Assembly: GCF_902705875.1 (NCBI RefSeq)
Contig: NZ_CACSIK010000001.1
Coordinates: forward strand, 1,961,729 to 2,025,728
Direction: 5' to 3'
DNA: 64,000 nucleotides
Source: Zhongshania aliphaticivorans
GTDB taxonomy: Bacteria > Pseudomonadota > Gammaproteobacteria > Pseudomonadales > Spongiibacteraceae
Part shown: one piece after another, positions 47,595 through 56,899 of the stretch
How positions within the stretch are numbered: the stretch's first letter is position 1
Layout of the letters: every line of letters begins with the position of its first letter
Made by a program: the position numbers and the translations under genes
The notes under the pieces: generated by a model
Database searches by the model: none
What the model saw: only the letters and a program-made list of their open reading frames with translations
What the model was told of the DNA's origin: nothing

Positions 47595-47969
47595 TTAACT
47601 CCAAAGAATCTGGATGCCCCAAACGAGGTAGGTGAACAAAACAACAGCCGAAGCTGCCTGGAACGCCAAGCGCAACACTGTGCCTCGGCCACCCATCATT
47701 CGCTCAGTTAAATAGTCAGTAGATACCGACCACAAACCGATCCACGCATGTGCAACAATGGACAACACCGCAGCGGTGCTAAAGACACGCATAAAAGTGC
47801 TATCAAAATAACCACTCCACTGTGCATAGGTTAACTCTGAACCACCACACACCAGATAAAAACCAACCACCAACATATATGCCAGCAGTACCACACCGGA
47901 AACTCGCTGCACCAGCCAGTCAGATAATCCGTTGCGCCCAAGATTCGTTACTGAATTTACCATATCCAC
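47595..47969 (-). CDS. sdhD: succinate dehydrogenase membrane anchor subunit
   Basis: 124 aa with three membrane spans (about 28-45, 66-83, 100-118). The heme/quinone histidine is in AHAWIGLWSVSTDYL. It anchors SdhAB and, with SdhC, binds heme b. Its start overlaps the sdhC end by 13 bp. Confidence 0.94.
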   Translation of the reverse strand: MDMVNSVTNLGRNGLSDWLVQRVSGVVLLAYMLVVGFYLVCGGSELTYAQWSGYFDSTFMRVFSTAAVLSIVAHAWIGLWSVSTDYLTERMMGGRGTVLRLAFQAASAVVLFTYLVWGIQILWS

Positions 47970-48343
47970 AACCCCGTCAGCAGGACCAACACCGCTGTAA
48001 CAGCTAATACTAATTTGGCTGCAGTTTCGCCACCTTCCATCGACTCACCAACGCCTGCATCCATAAACAAATGCTTAACACCAGCAGCAGAGTGGTAGCT
48101 CAAACCGATTAATACCGCCCAAATACTCAGCTTCCCCCAAAAAGATGCCAAACATGCTTTCGCCTGCTCAAAGCCTTCAGGGCCATCTAGGCTTGTGCCT
48201 AGCAACCAAAACAGCAGGGCTACGCCCGCCACAAGAAACACACCACTTACGCGGTGTAAAATAGAGGTATATGCGGTAATCGGCAGTGCGATTGTCCCGA
48301 TATCCAGATTTACAGGTCGTTTATCGTTCACGGTTTTTGCCAC
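47957..48343 (-). CDS. sdhC: succinate dehydrogenase cytochrome b subunit
   Basis: 128 aa, three spans. The conserved SILHRVSGVFLVAG and the heme ligand region SYHSAAGVKHLFMD are present; the N-terminus RPVNLDIGTIALPITAYTSI is typical. First gene of the leftward TCA operon, divergent from gltA. Confidence 0.95.
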   Translation of the reverse strand: MAKTVNDKRPVNLDIGTIALPITAYTSILHRVSGVFLVAGVALLFWLLGTSLDGPEGFEQAKACLASFWGKLSIWAVLIGLSYHSAAGVKHLFMDAGVGESMEGGETAAKLVLAVTAVLVLLTGLWIW

Positions 48344-48862
48344 ACTTTTAATTTCTGGCCCATTTACTACGAGCGGTTTAAAGGGAGTGGATCAATCAAA
48401 TACCGAACTCTCCAATTCGGCATCGCTTCTTTGGGAGCGTCAAAATCACGCAAAGTCCCTAAGAAACGCCGCGCATTATAGGGCCAAGCCCAGGCAATTA
48501 CAAACCCCCACAATTGACGGTTCATCCCGCCAAAGAACACCAATATCAATAGCTTAAGGTATTATTTCGCACCATTATGGCGCCATATAAATTCCCCAAA
48601 CTGCTTAAAAAATCATGAAACATGCCCCTTCAATTACCCGTAAATGATAAAAACTGCTTAGAACCGAATATTTAGAATTCCATCCTCATCAATACCAAGT
48701 TAAAATGCACTCACCGTTGACAAAACATTTCAGCTCTCTATATTTGTCAGTCCCGCGCAAGCGGAACTCCTCGTGTTACATCACGGCAACACCTTGCCAG
48801 ATGCTAGACACAAGGAGCCAACGCCACAAGCTAGCTAAAGAAAGTAACAGGAGCCCGTCCCA
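48344..48862. promoter_or_regulatory. 519-bp divergent control region between sdhC and gltA
   Basis: No gene is seen. It contains the gltA promoter (48,717-48,744), a 12-bp palindrome TATGGCGCCATA at 48,576-48,587 near a TTATAT box reading towards sdhC, and long AT-rich parts. The palindrome could be a regulator site for sdh; no CRP or ArcA site is clear. Confidence 0.5.
48717..48744 (+). promoter_or_regulatory. sigma-70 promoter of gltA
   Basis: TTGACA, 16 bases, TATATT. The -35 is a perfect consensus. The start would be near 48,751, leaving a leader of about 110 bases with AGGAG about nine bases before the ATG. Confidence 0.8.
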
Positions 48863-50146
48863 ATGAGCGACAAGAAAGCAAGTCTGAGTATCGATGGAAA
48901 AACCCTGGACCTTAAAGTCCACTCTGGAACTATCGGACCGGACGTAATCGAAGTTAGCGCCCTGACGGGTAACGGATACTTCACTTATGACCCAGGATTT
49001 GTATCCACCGCAGCCTGCGAATCCAAAATCACCTACATTGATGGTGACAAAGGCATATTACTTCACGGTGGCTACCCCATCGAACAACTTGCAGAACATT
49101 CAGATTATCTAGAAACATGCTATTTACTGCTTTACGGTGCATTGCCAAACGCGGCCGAAAAAGAAAAATTTGTTAACAAAGTTCGCATGCACACCATGGT
49201 CAACGACCAGATGAGTACTTTTTTCAAAGGTTTTCGTCGCGACGCTCACCCAATGGCAATTATGTGCGGTGTAGTAGGCGCCTTATCAGCGTTTTATCAC
49301 GACTCACTTGATATTACAGACGAGAAGCACCGCGAAATTTCGGCTATTCGCCTTATCGCTAAAATGCCAACACTGGCAGCCATGACTTACAAGTACACAA
49401 TTGGCCAGCCTTTCATGTACCCGCAGAACCACCTGAGTTACTCAGAGAATTTCCTGCACATGATGTTTGGCAACCCTTGCGAGCCAAGCAATGTAAATCC
49501 AGTGTTAGCCAAGGCTATGGATAAAATCTTTTTATTACACGCAGACCATGAGCAGAACGCATCAACGTCAACCGTGCGTTTAGCTGGCTCTACCGGAGCA
49601 AACCCGTTTGCCTGCATCTCCGCCGGTATCGCGGCACTTTGGGGGCCATCACACGGCGGCGCCAACGAAGCTGTACTCGATATGCTGAACGAAATTGGCG
49701 ACGCATCACGCATTGATGAATACGTTGCTAAAGCAAAAGACAAAGATGACCCATTCCGTCTAATGGGCTTTGGACATCGCGTTTATAAGAACTTCGACCC
49801 GCGCGCCAAAGTGATGAAGCAAGCTGCAGATGAAGTACTTGCAGAGCTTGGCTTGGAAGATGACCCACTACTAAAAATCGCAAAACGTTTAGAGCAAATT
49901 GCCCTTGAAGATGAATACTTTATTGACCGCAAACTCTATCCAAACGTCGATTTTTACTCAGGAATCATTTTAAAAGCGATTGGCATTCCAACTAGCATGT
50001 TCACTGTAATTTTTGCCCTAGGACGTACTCCTGGCTGGATCGCCCACTGGAACGAAATGATTAGCGGAAGCTACCGCATCGGTCGTCCTCGCCAGCTGTA
50101 TACAGGCCCTGCGACTCGCGATTTCGTACCATTAGATAAGCGTTAA
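48863..50146 (+). CDS. gltA: citrate synthase
   Basis: 427 aa, the type II (hexameric, NADH-regulated) length. Catalytic parts: [41 protein letters not shown] and RPRQLYTGP. It condenses oxaloacetate and acetyl-CoA. It is divergent from sdhCDAB and closed by a terminator. Confidence 0.98.
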   Translation: MSDKKASLSIDGKTLDLKVHSGTIGPDVIEVSALTGNGYFTYDPGFVSTAACESKITYIDGDKGILLHGGYPIEQLAEHSDYLETCYLLLYGALPNAAEKEKFVNKVRMHTMVNDQMSTFFKGFRRDAHPMAIMCGVVGALSAFYHDSLDITDEKHREISAIRLIAKMPTLAAMTYKYTIGQPFMYPQNHLSYSENFLHMMFGNPCEPSNVNPVLAKAMDKIFLLHADHEQNASTSTVRLAGSTGANPFACISAGIAALWGPSHGGANEAVLDMLNEIGDASRIDEYVAKAKDKDDPFRLMGFGHRVYKNFDPRAKVMKQAADEVLAELGLEDDPLLKIAKRLEQIALEDEYFIDRKLYPNVDFYSGIILKAIGIPTSMFTVIFALGRTPGWIAHWNEMISGSYRIGRPRQLYTGPATRDFVPLDKR

Positions 50147-50152
50147 AAAACC

Positions 50153-50180
50153 AAAGGCCGCTAAATCAGCGGCCTTTTTT
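50153..50180 (+). terminator. intrinsic terminator of gltA
   Basis: AAAGGCCGCT, loop AAATC, AGCGGCCTTT and three more T. It begins 7 bp after the gltA stop. Confidence 0.93.
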
Positions 50181-50221
50181 AACCTTCCAAGAAACTAATC
50201 GCACCTACAAACCCACACCTA

Positions 50222-50680
50222 TCACCGCGTTTTATATTCAAAACCCATTTCAGCCCCATCAACTGATTCACCGTAGCTACTGATATTACTATCTTTGCTA
50301 AATTCCGCGCCTTCTTTCAGACGTAGTTTAGGCTTTACTTTTAAGCGCCCCTCCTCCTTTTTGTCACTTTTATCAAACCACTCCCCTACCCCATAACGGC
50401 CCGCTTCATCCTCCTGCCAATCCTCAACATTGGTATGAATATCCTTTGGTAAGCTCAGGTCTAAAACGACTGGTTCAGCTGTCTTTACAGGTATAGCCGC
50501 CTCAGCTGGAGGCTGCACAGATTCAGACGCAACGGTAGCTGAAGATGTATCTTCAGTCGTACTTATTATTTCAACCTTGTTCTCACTATTGCTAGCTTCG
50601 TCAACCTTATCCGCACACGAGACCAACACCCAAGCTATAAAAATAATAAGCCAATGAATTTTCAACATGCTTAGCTTCAC
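50222..50680 (-). CDS. predicted lipoprotein, 152 aa
   Basis: A signal peptide with lipobox: IIFIAWVLVSC, then ADK, so the cysteine at about residue 22 is lipidated; D at mature position 3 rather than 2 leaves outer-membrane sorting likely. The rest is low complexity, acidic and Ser/Thr/Glu-rich, then lysine-rich (KSDKKEEGRLKVKPKLRLKE). I recognise no domain. It converges with gltA. Confidence 0.7.
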   Translation of the reverse strand: MKLSMLKIHWLIIFIAWVLVSCADKVDEASNSENKVEIISTTEDTSSATVASESVQPPAEAAIPVKTAEPVVLDLSLPKDIHTNVEDWQEDEAGRYGVGEWFDKSDKKEEGRLKVKPKLRLKEGAEFSKDSNISSYGESVDGAEMGFEYKTR

Positions 50681-50785
50681 CCTCTCAAAACGACACGACC
50701 CACCTCGTCCAATTGGACAATAGCGAAGATGAAAAGTGGCGTATACATTAACTGAATAAAAACTGACTATATCTAAGGGACAAAT

Positions 50786-51559
50786 ATGAACAGACTCGCC
50801 GGAAAAGTTGCCATAATCACTGGCGCAGCAAGAGGCATGGGTGCCGTTACCGCTAAATTATTTATTGAGCATGGCGCCACAGTCATCATCGCAGACATAC
50901 TTGACGATGCAGGTGAAGAACTCGCAAATGAACTTGGTCATAAAGCACATTACATTCACGCCGATGTCTCATGCGAAGCAGATTGGACAAAACTCATTAA
51001 TGCATCAACACAGCTAGGCGCACTTACCACACTCGTCAACAATGCGGCCATTTTACACGCTGCATCCATTGCGGATTCCAATGCAGATGACTATATGCGC
51101 GTCATCAAGGTTAACCAACTCGGCAGCTACCTTGGCATTCGCGCAGCAATAGCCCCCATGAAGCAGGCTGGCGGCGGGTCAATTATAAATATTTCTTCAA
51201 TTGACGGCCTCCAAGCCAAAAATGGCTTATCAGCCTACGTATCAAGCAAATGGGCAGTACGGGGTCTGACAAAGTCAGCAGCGATTGAACTCGGCCCCTA
51301 CAATATCCGCGTAAATACCGTGCATCCTGGCGGCATTTTTACCGCCATGCACGGCGCAGAAACTAATGCTGAGCCGTCTGAGCAAGATAATGCGTTCTAT
51401 CAAAATCACGCTCTTCCACGAGTAGGTTTACCCTTAGAGGTTGCAAACATGAGCTTATTTCTTGCCTCTGATGAAAGTAGCTATTCAACTGGCGCAGAGT
51501 TTCTTGTGGACGGTGGATGGCAAGCGGGGCTGCGGCTTAATATGCTACCAAGCTCTTAG
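50786..51559 (+). CDS. short-chain dehydrogenase/reductase
   Basis: 257 aa, classical SDR: cofactor motif TGAARGMG (12-19), NNAA, catalytic serine in IINISSIDG and YVSSKWAVRG with Tyr and Lys. Acidic D37 after the second strand (IADILDD) points to NAD(H). Closest in pattern to 3-alpha/20-beta-hydroxysteroid dehydrogenase-like enzymes; the substrate is not evident. Single gene. Confidence 0.9.
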   Translation: MNRLAGKVAIITGAARGMGAVTAKLFIEHGATVIIADILDDAGEELANELGHKAHYIHADVSCEADWTKLINASTQLGALTTLVNNAAILHAASIADSNADDYMRVIKVNQLGSYLGIRAAIAPMKQAGGGSIINISSIDGLQAKNGLSAYVSSKWAVRGLTKSAAIELGPYNIRVNTVHPGGIFTAMHGAETNAEPSEQDNAFYQNHALPRVGLPLEVANMSLFLASDESSYSTGAEFLVDGGWQAGLRLNMLPSS

Positions 51560-51646
51560 GATATAGAGTGTATAAACAAACACTGGAAAGCGCTCTCAAG
51601 CTCTTCTATATTAGGTTATACGAAAAATCACTCACACGGAGGACCC

Positions 51647-51880
51647 ATGGACACCGAGATACACACAATGAACTTACTCTTTGAACAACTTGGTTTGCCA
51701 AGCGACGACAAGGAGATAGAGCGCTTCATTGTTAGACACCGGCCACTTCCTAGAGGGCTTCAGATTCATGAAGCTAGCTTTTGGAAGCCAGCTCAAGCCA
51801 GCTTCCTGAAGGAGTCAATAGACATAGATGCCGAGTGGGCAGAGTTAGTTGATGAGCTAGACGCGCGAATGCGCTACTAA
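51647..51880 (+). CDS. DUF2789 family protein
   Basis: 77 aa. MNLLFEQLGLPSDDKEIERF, HRPLPRG and SFWKPAQASFLKESIDIDAE match this small family of unknown function, common in gammaproteobacteria. GGAGG lies a few bases before the ATG. Confidence 0.82.
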   Translation: MDTEIHTMNLLFEQLGLPSDDKEIERFIVRHRPLPRGLQIHEASFWKPAQASFLKESIDIDAEWAELVDELDARMRY

Positions 51881-51889
51881 CATTTCTAG

Positions 51890-52099
51890 CTAGCCTACAC
51901 TCTCGTCTAGGCCTATGTAGCTAATTTTGGGATAAGAAACCCATTTAAATACCTGCTCATGACTACAAATCATACACTTATGCAGGACTTCGCCAGTTGC
52001 TGGGTTCATATCACCAGCAGCGACCATCATCCCGTGTCCGCATTTATCACAGACATAATTCACTTCTATCACTTGAACTGGACGTTTTATTTCAGGCAT
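51890..52099 (-). CDS. small zinc-ribbon protein, 69 aa
   Basis: CDKCG and, 24 residues on, CMICSH form a two-CxxC zinc ribbon, with HKC just before. It may bind zinc and nucleic acid or protein; no function is known to me. It ends 9 bp after the DUF2789 stop, facing it, and follows the coiled-coil gene by 15 bp. Confidence 0.65.
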   Translation of the reverse strand: MPEIKRPVQVIEVNYVCDKCGHGMMVAAGDMNPATGEVLHKCMICSHEQVFKWVSYPKISYIGLDESVG

Positions 52100-52114
52100 T
52101 AAGGGTATCTCATC

Positions 52115-52501
52115 TCAATGTTGGGAAGCACCATCTCTGGGCGCAGAATTTGCCGAAGCCGCTGGATCGCTCGGCAATGGTGCTTTGTTTTGCGCACTAA
52201 GCCCTTCTTTAGCGCGCTCTAATTCCTTCTCTACAGAGCTAATCATTGCTGACCAACCCTGAATTAAGGCGTCATTGGCGCTATCAATTAATCCACCTAT
52301 AGATTTCTCTTGAAGGGTATCCATTTCATTTTTAGCAACCTGGATACGCTCATCAATGACATTGATACGCTCTGTTAAATGTAATAATTGTGTATTCAAC
52401 GCCCTTCTATACGCCTTCTCATCTTTATACTGCCAATATTCAAAAACAAATAAGGCGACCACCACGATGACAGCAAGTAACATGCCTACTGATGATTTCA
52501 T
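52115..52501 (-). CDS. membrane-anchored coiled-coil protein, 128 aa
   Basis: One N-terminal span (GMLLAVIVVVALFVFEYW, about 6-23), then a predicted coiled coil (LLHLTERINVIDERIQVAKN, and more to about 65), an amphipathic middle (SVEKELERAKEGL) and a Pro/Ala-rich tail. No named family. Periplasmic or cytoplasmic side cannot be decided. Confidence 0.65.
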   Translation of the reverse strand: MKSSVGMLLAVIVVVALFVFEYWQYKDEKAYRRALNTQLLHLTERINVIDERIQVAKNEMDTLQEKSIGGLIDSANDALIQGWSAMISSVEKELERAKEGLSAQNKAPLPSDPAASANSAPRDGASQH

Positions 52502-52649
52502 TTTTCATCCTCAAAAAGTCATCAAACAAAAAACTAGGGCTTAAGGCCCAAAATCTTTACTATGCTATGGCAGAGATCAATTTATCTCAAACGAACTATA
52601 TACAGCGAAAAAAACACAAGCTTTTAGCCTCTAGGATTTTCATCACACT

Positions 52650-53918
52650 ATGAAACTGCAGTTACTTCTTACCGGCAACGAACTTATGGCCGGCGACACC
52701 ATCGACTCTAATTCATCTATGATTGCGCAGCTAATCACCGAGTATGGCTGGCGTATAGATAAGAAGGTGACAGTCGGTGACGACCTCAAACTACTTGAAC
52801 AGCAAATCCAACATCTAGCTAATGACTGTGAAGTCCTTATTATTAATGGTGGCCTGGGCCCTACTGTCGATGATATGACCTCACTTGCTCTAGCCGGTAT
52901 CAGCGGTAACACCCTCTGCGAACACCCCGACGCCCTCGCCCACTTAACCCAATGGTGCAACCACCGTGGGTTCAAATTAAACGCATCAAATTTAAAGCAG
53001 ACGATGCTCCCTGCAGGCAGCCAAATCATTGCCAACTCCCGCGGGAGTGCGGTGGGCATAAAAATGCTACTCGGCAATTGCCTAATTCTTGCCACTCCAG
53101 GAGTGCCAAGTGAATTACGGGCAATGATGAACGAAGAAATCATCCCACTACTTTCGTCTCAGTTTCCATCAGACTATATTCAAACTCAACGCTTAGCCGT
53201 ATTTGGCCTAGGGGAGTCGTCGATACAAGAACTCGTCAATAAAAAGCTCCCCAATTGGCCTAATGATGTTGAGCTTGGCTTTCGTGCATCCATGCCCGTT
53301 CTCGAAGTCAAGTTAACCACCAGAGGCAAAGATGCTAGCGAAAAGTTACACGTTTGGCGCCAGCACATTATCGAATTAATTGGCGACCACCTACTCGGGG
53401 ACATGCCGCTTAATTTAGCGCAAGCACTTATCGCGGCTCTTAATAAAAATGGTCAAACAGTTTGTACAGCAGAGTCCTGTACAGGTGGAAATATCGCAGC
53501 GCAAATTACCAGCGTTGCAGGGTCTTCTCATGTTTTCCCTGGCGGCATAGTGAGTTACTCAAATGAATTGAAACAAAATTTACTCGCGGTTAGCGAGGCA
53601 AGCTTGGCTACCGACGGCGCGGTTAGCGCTACGGTAGCAAGACAAATGGCTGAAGGGGCTCTAAAAGCGACAGGTGCAAACTTAGCTATTGCAGTGACCG
53701 GCATTGCAGGCCCTGAGGGTGGTAGTGAAGAAAAGCCTGTAGGGACGGTGTGGATGGCATGGGGCAACAAGGAAAACCTTCGTGTCGAAAAGTTTTTCCT
53801 CCCCCTCGAACGCCATCTATTCCAAACCTTAGTAACCGCGCTAGGCTTAGACCTATTAAGGCGTTACACCCTAGGTATTCCAGGACTACCTGAACTTATG
53901 ACACGGCGCCGTAGTTAA
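52650..53918 (+). CDS. cinA: CinA: competence/damage-inducible protein with nicotinamide-nucleotide amidase domain
   Basis: 422 aa, full two-domain form. N-terminal molybdopterin-binding-like domain (GNELMAGDTIDSNSSMIAQL and NGGLGPTVDDMTSLALAG). C-terminal PncC amidase with TAESCTGGNIAAQITSVAG and VTGIAGPEGGSEEKPVGTVW, which turns NMN to nicotinate mononucleotide. Single gene. Confidence 0.93.
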   Translation: MKLQLLLTGNELMAGDTIDSNSSMIAQLITEYGWRIDKKVTVGDDLKLLEQQIQHLANDCEVLIINGGLGPTVDDMTSLALAGISGNTLCEHPDALAHLTQWCNHRGFKLNASNLKQTMLPAGSQIIANSRGSAVGIKMLLGNCLILATPGVPSELRAMMNEEIIPLLSSQFPSDYIQTQRLAVFGLGESSIQELVNKKLPNWPNDVELGFRASMPVLEVKLTTRGKDASEKLHVWRQHIIELIGDHLLGDMPLNLAQALIAALNKNGQTVCTAESCTGGNIAAQITSVAGSSHVFPGGIVSYSNELKQNLLAVSEASLATDGAVSATVARQMAEGALKATGANLAIAVTGIAGPEGGSEEKPVGTVWMAWGNKENLRVEKFFLPLERHLFQTLVTALGLDLLRRYTLGIPGLPELMTRRRS

Positions 53919-53938
53919 TGACAGCCACTGGCTTACAG

Positions 53939-54364
53939 TTATGCCCTTGCTGTAAGCCAATCATCAACCCACTGTAACAACATTTCATAAGCTCCCTGAA
54001 TCATTGCCGCGGCATCGCTATCCGTCACCTTTTCTGGCTCAGCTCTGCCATACCAATCTACCCGACAGCGCTTTCCATCCAGCGCAGTAACCTGTGCATT
54101 CGCCGAATAATTACTCACTGGCATAGGAACACCACGAGGAATATCATAAGCAAAACTCATGGCTTGGTGATCTTGTGCCGTTAACACTTCGTCAATAGGA
54201 TCCATACCTTTAATATGCAAGCGGCGAGTCATGCCAATACCACCGCCAATCACCTCAATCTTATCAATACCCGGCGCCCAATTTATGTCGCCAAAATCCG
54301 CTAACAATGCCCATACCTCTGCGGCTGGCACATTGAATTCTCGTGCTAAATGCACCTCTACCAT
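53939..54364 (-). CDS. SRPBCC-family protein
   Basis: 141 aa from the ATG at 54,364 (an ATG at 54,373 is also possible). VEVHLAREFNVPAAEVWALL, the WAPGIDKIEV strand and the long C-terminal helix AAAMIQGAYEMLLQWVDDWL give the START/polyketide-cyclase-like fold, a hydrophobic-ligand pocket. The ligand is unknown. Confidence 0.8.
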   Translation of the reverse strand: MVEVHLAREFNVPAAEVWALLADFGDINWAPGIDKIEVIGGGIGMTRRLHIKGMDPIDEVLTAQDHQAMSFAYDIPRGVPMPVSNYSANAQVTALDGKRCRVDWYGRAEPEKVTDSDAAAMIQGAYEMLLQWVDDWLTARA

Positions 54365-54562
54365 AACAAGCATCCTCTCTTATTTTTTACAGCATGCCTG
54401 ATAATACTCCGTCCTACCCTCACCCGAATGGCCTAGCCATTTCTAAACATTTGGCAATGTAGGCAAACGCTAATTGGCGACACCCAGAAACACTGTTACC
54501 CTCTTTTAGTAACAAGCTATTAACTCAATATTATAAATAACCTTTCAGTAAGCGGTCACAAC

Positions 54563-56494
54563 ATGACAAAGGGCTCCACTGGCACCCCCGTACTGCTATT
54601 TAGCATGGATTCAGATCAATTTTGGGCTGCACCAACTACCACAGGTGGTCTAAAAGCGTATTACCAACAATACGGCAAGCACACTGAACACTATAATATT
54701 GAGCTCATTCATTTTAAGGATGACAAGGGCATTGTTAACTGGCAGAAATCGTGGCAAGAAAAACACTTGCCTGCTATTCGACAGGCCTCACAATCACACC
54801 ATCAAGCCATTGTCGGTTTTAGCATGTACACATGGAATGCGGCTGAATTTCTTGCCCTCATTCACCAAATAAAAACTGAATGCCCGAATGTTCTATGTAT
54901 TGCTGGTGGCCCTCATGTACAACAAGCTGAAGACTATCTTGGTGAAGACCCCATCGACATTATTATTCTTGGCGAAGGTGAATCCACCTTTACCGAAATA
55001 TTAGATCAGCCAGATCGAAAATACTGGTCCCACATCAAAGGCATCGCTTTCCTTGATAATGGCACAATCAAAAAAACGGAGGAGCGTCAGCGCAGAAAAT
55101 GCCTAGATGAACTCCCCTCGCCACTGGATGCCATTGAATTAACAGACGCCCACGGCAAACCACTCTATGATTCAATATCCTACGAAACCAGCCGCGGCTG
55201 TCCCTTTAAATGCGCATTTTGTGAATGGGGAACTGGGGCAATTGGGTCAAAAATGTACCAGTTTTCTATGACTAGGGTTCGCAGCGATTGGCACCGTATT
55301 GTCGATGCTGGCATAAAAGATATATGGCTTGCAGATTCTAATTTTGGTGCGCTCAAAGAAGACCTTGAAAAAGCACAACTCATTTGTGAGCTAAAACAAA
55401 AAACCGGATTACCAAGTAGCTTTGCAACCTCTTGGTCAAAAAAGCACAGCCCTAGAGTTCAAGAAATTGTGCTGCTTCTGCATAAAAATGGCTTACTTCC
55501 GCATTATCAACTCGCGCTACAAACACTAACGCCCCTTGCTCTTGAACTCAGCAATCGTAAAAACATGGCGGCAAACAAATACATCCCTATCGCCCAACAA
55601 ATGGCCATTGAAGGCGTACCCATTGCCGCTGAACTTATTTGGGGGCTTCCCGGTGACAACCTAGCGGATTTCGAAAGTAACCTAGATGAACTCCTAAAAA
55701 CTTTCCCAAACCTCAATATTTTTGCCTATACGCTATTACCAGGTACTGAATTTTATGAAAAGCGCAATGAATACCAGATTGAAACCATTCCCGTCGCAGG
55801 CTACGGCAAGGCAAAGGGTGAGTATGTAGTCGCCTGTCACACCTTCGATCGCAATGAGGGTATCGAAGGCTATTTCTTAATTACAGCCCACATTCTATTT
55901 GCGCACGGCCACATCATACCTTTGGCCATTCGATTTCTTGCTCTTCACAGTGAAATAACGACCGCACCGCTGCTTCGTGAACTACTGAGAATAGTTTGTG
56001 CTGAATATCAAGCCGACATGCCAGATATCAATTTACAAGACAGAATGACCGTCTACGAGCATCGTGCGACCTTATTCACAACCATTTTACAAGAACCTGA
56101 GCGACTTTATTCCCATCTCGAACAAGGCGTGCTTAACCACCTCAAGCGCACAAATAATCGCCAGTTAATAACAGCAACTAAACAGATATTAGCCATAGAT
56201 CATGCGCTTTCTCCACGCTGTGGAGAGGCGAGCGAAATTAACTACGAATTTTCTTTTGACGCCATCAGTTGTAAAACCGCACTTGATTGTTTAAGCATCC
56301 CTAGCAGCGATGACCTCAAAACCAGCAACCGACAAACTGTGGCGGTAAAATGTCCTGGCGGCCTAGGGACTATATTAAAAGATCCTGACGGTGGTGCATG
56401 GCTAAGAGGTGAATTCCAACACCAAATAGCCGAGGTACAAACAGTTCGAATAATACACCCCAATATAAAACCGGCTCAGCCAATAGAGCAATAA
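54563..56494 (+). CDS. B12-binding-domain radical SAM protein
   Basis: 643 aa. The N-terminal part resembles a cobalamin-binding domain (residues 1-150; IVGFSMYTWNAAEFL and LCIAGGPHVQQ), but I see no DxHxxG, so B12 would bind without the usual histidine. The radical SAM cluster is TSRGCPFKCAFCEWGTG (CxxxCxxC, about 213-219). The rest has LQTLTPLALELSNRKNM and LIWGLPGD, as in the B12-radical SAM group with a DUF4080-like C-terminus. The reaction is unknown; the group includes methyltransferases and ring-forming enzymes. It is a lone gene with no pathway neighbours. Confidence 0.85.
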   Translation: MTKGSTGTPVLLFSMDSDQFWAAPTTTGGLKAYYQQYGKHTEHYNIELIHFKDDKGIVNWQKSWQEKHLPAIRQASQSHHQAIVGFSMYTWNAAEFLALIHQIKTECPNVLCIAGGPHVQQAEDYLGEDPIDIIILGEGESTFTEILDQPDRKYWSHIKGIAFLDNGTIKKTEERQRRKCLDELPSPLDAIELTDAHGKPLYDSISYETSRGCPFKCAFCEWGTGAIGSKMYQFSMTRVRSDWHRIVDAGIKDIWLADSNFGALKEDLEKAQLICELKQKTGLPSSFATSWSKKHSPRVQEIVLLLHKNGLLPHYQLALQTLTPLALELSNRKNMAANKYIPIAQQMAIEGVPIAAELIWGLPGDNLADFESNLDELLKTFPNLNIFAYTLLPGTEFYEKRNEYQIETIPVAGYGKAKGEYVVACHTFDRNEGIEGYFLITAHILFAHGHIIPLAIRFLALHSEITTAPLLRELLRIVCAEYQADMPDINLQDRMTVYEHRATLFTTILQEPERLYSHLEQGVLNHLKRTNNRQLITATKQILAIDHALSPRCGEASEINYEFSFDAISCKTALDCLSIPSSDDLKTSNRQTVAVKCPGGLGTILKDPDGGAWLRGEFQHQIAEVQTVRIIHPNIKPAQPIEQ

Positions 56495-56506
56495 GAAGCA
56501 CCTGCT

Positions 56507-56899
56507 TTATGCAAGGGCTTCACGTATTTTTCTAGCGGTCTCAGCAAGTACACTATCATCAGCGCGTTTCGCATTCGCAATATTTGCATCAGCCATATCG
56601 TTGATAGGTAGCAAATGAATATGCGTATGCGGAACCTCTAAACCAATAATCATCATGCTCACTCGACGACAGGGAAATACTTTTTTCAAACCCTTTGCCA
56701 ATAACTGAGACACACTCATCAAGTGAGTAGCCAACTCCGCAGGTAGGTCATCCCAATGATCAACCTCTTGACGAGGAATCAACAATAGATGACCGTCTTG
56801 GATGGGTTCAATCGTCAAAATAGCAACCGCGTATTCATCCTCCCAAACAAAGTGACCCGGTAACTCACCTTGAATAATTTTTGTAAAAATACTGCTCAT
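56507..56899 (-). CDS. HIT family nucleotide hydrolase
   Basis: 130 aa. The active-site triad is in VPHTHIHLLP (HxHxH, about 96-104). FVWEDEYAVAILTIEPIQDG and LLIPRQEVDHWDDLP are the family's strands. Members cleave dinucleoside or amino-acyl nucleotides. It overlaps the end of tmcA by 4 bp (ATGA), so they are co-translated. Confidence 0.88.
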   Translation of the reverse strand: MSSIFTKIIQGELPGHFVWEDEYAVAILTIEPIQDGHLLLIPRQEVDHWDDLPAELATHLMSVSQLLAKGLKKVFPCRRVSMMIIGLEVPHTHIHLLPINDMADANIANAKRADDSVLAETARKIREALA

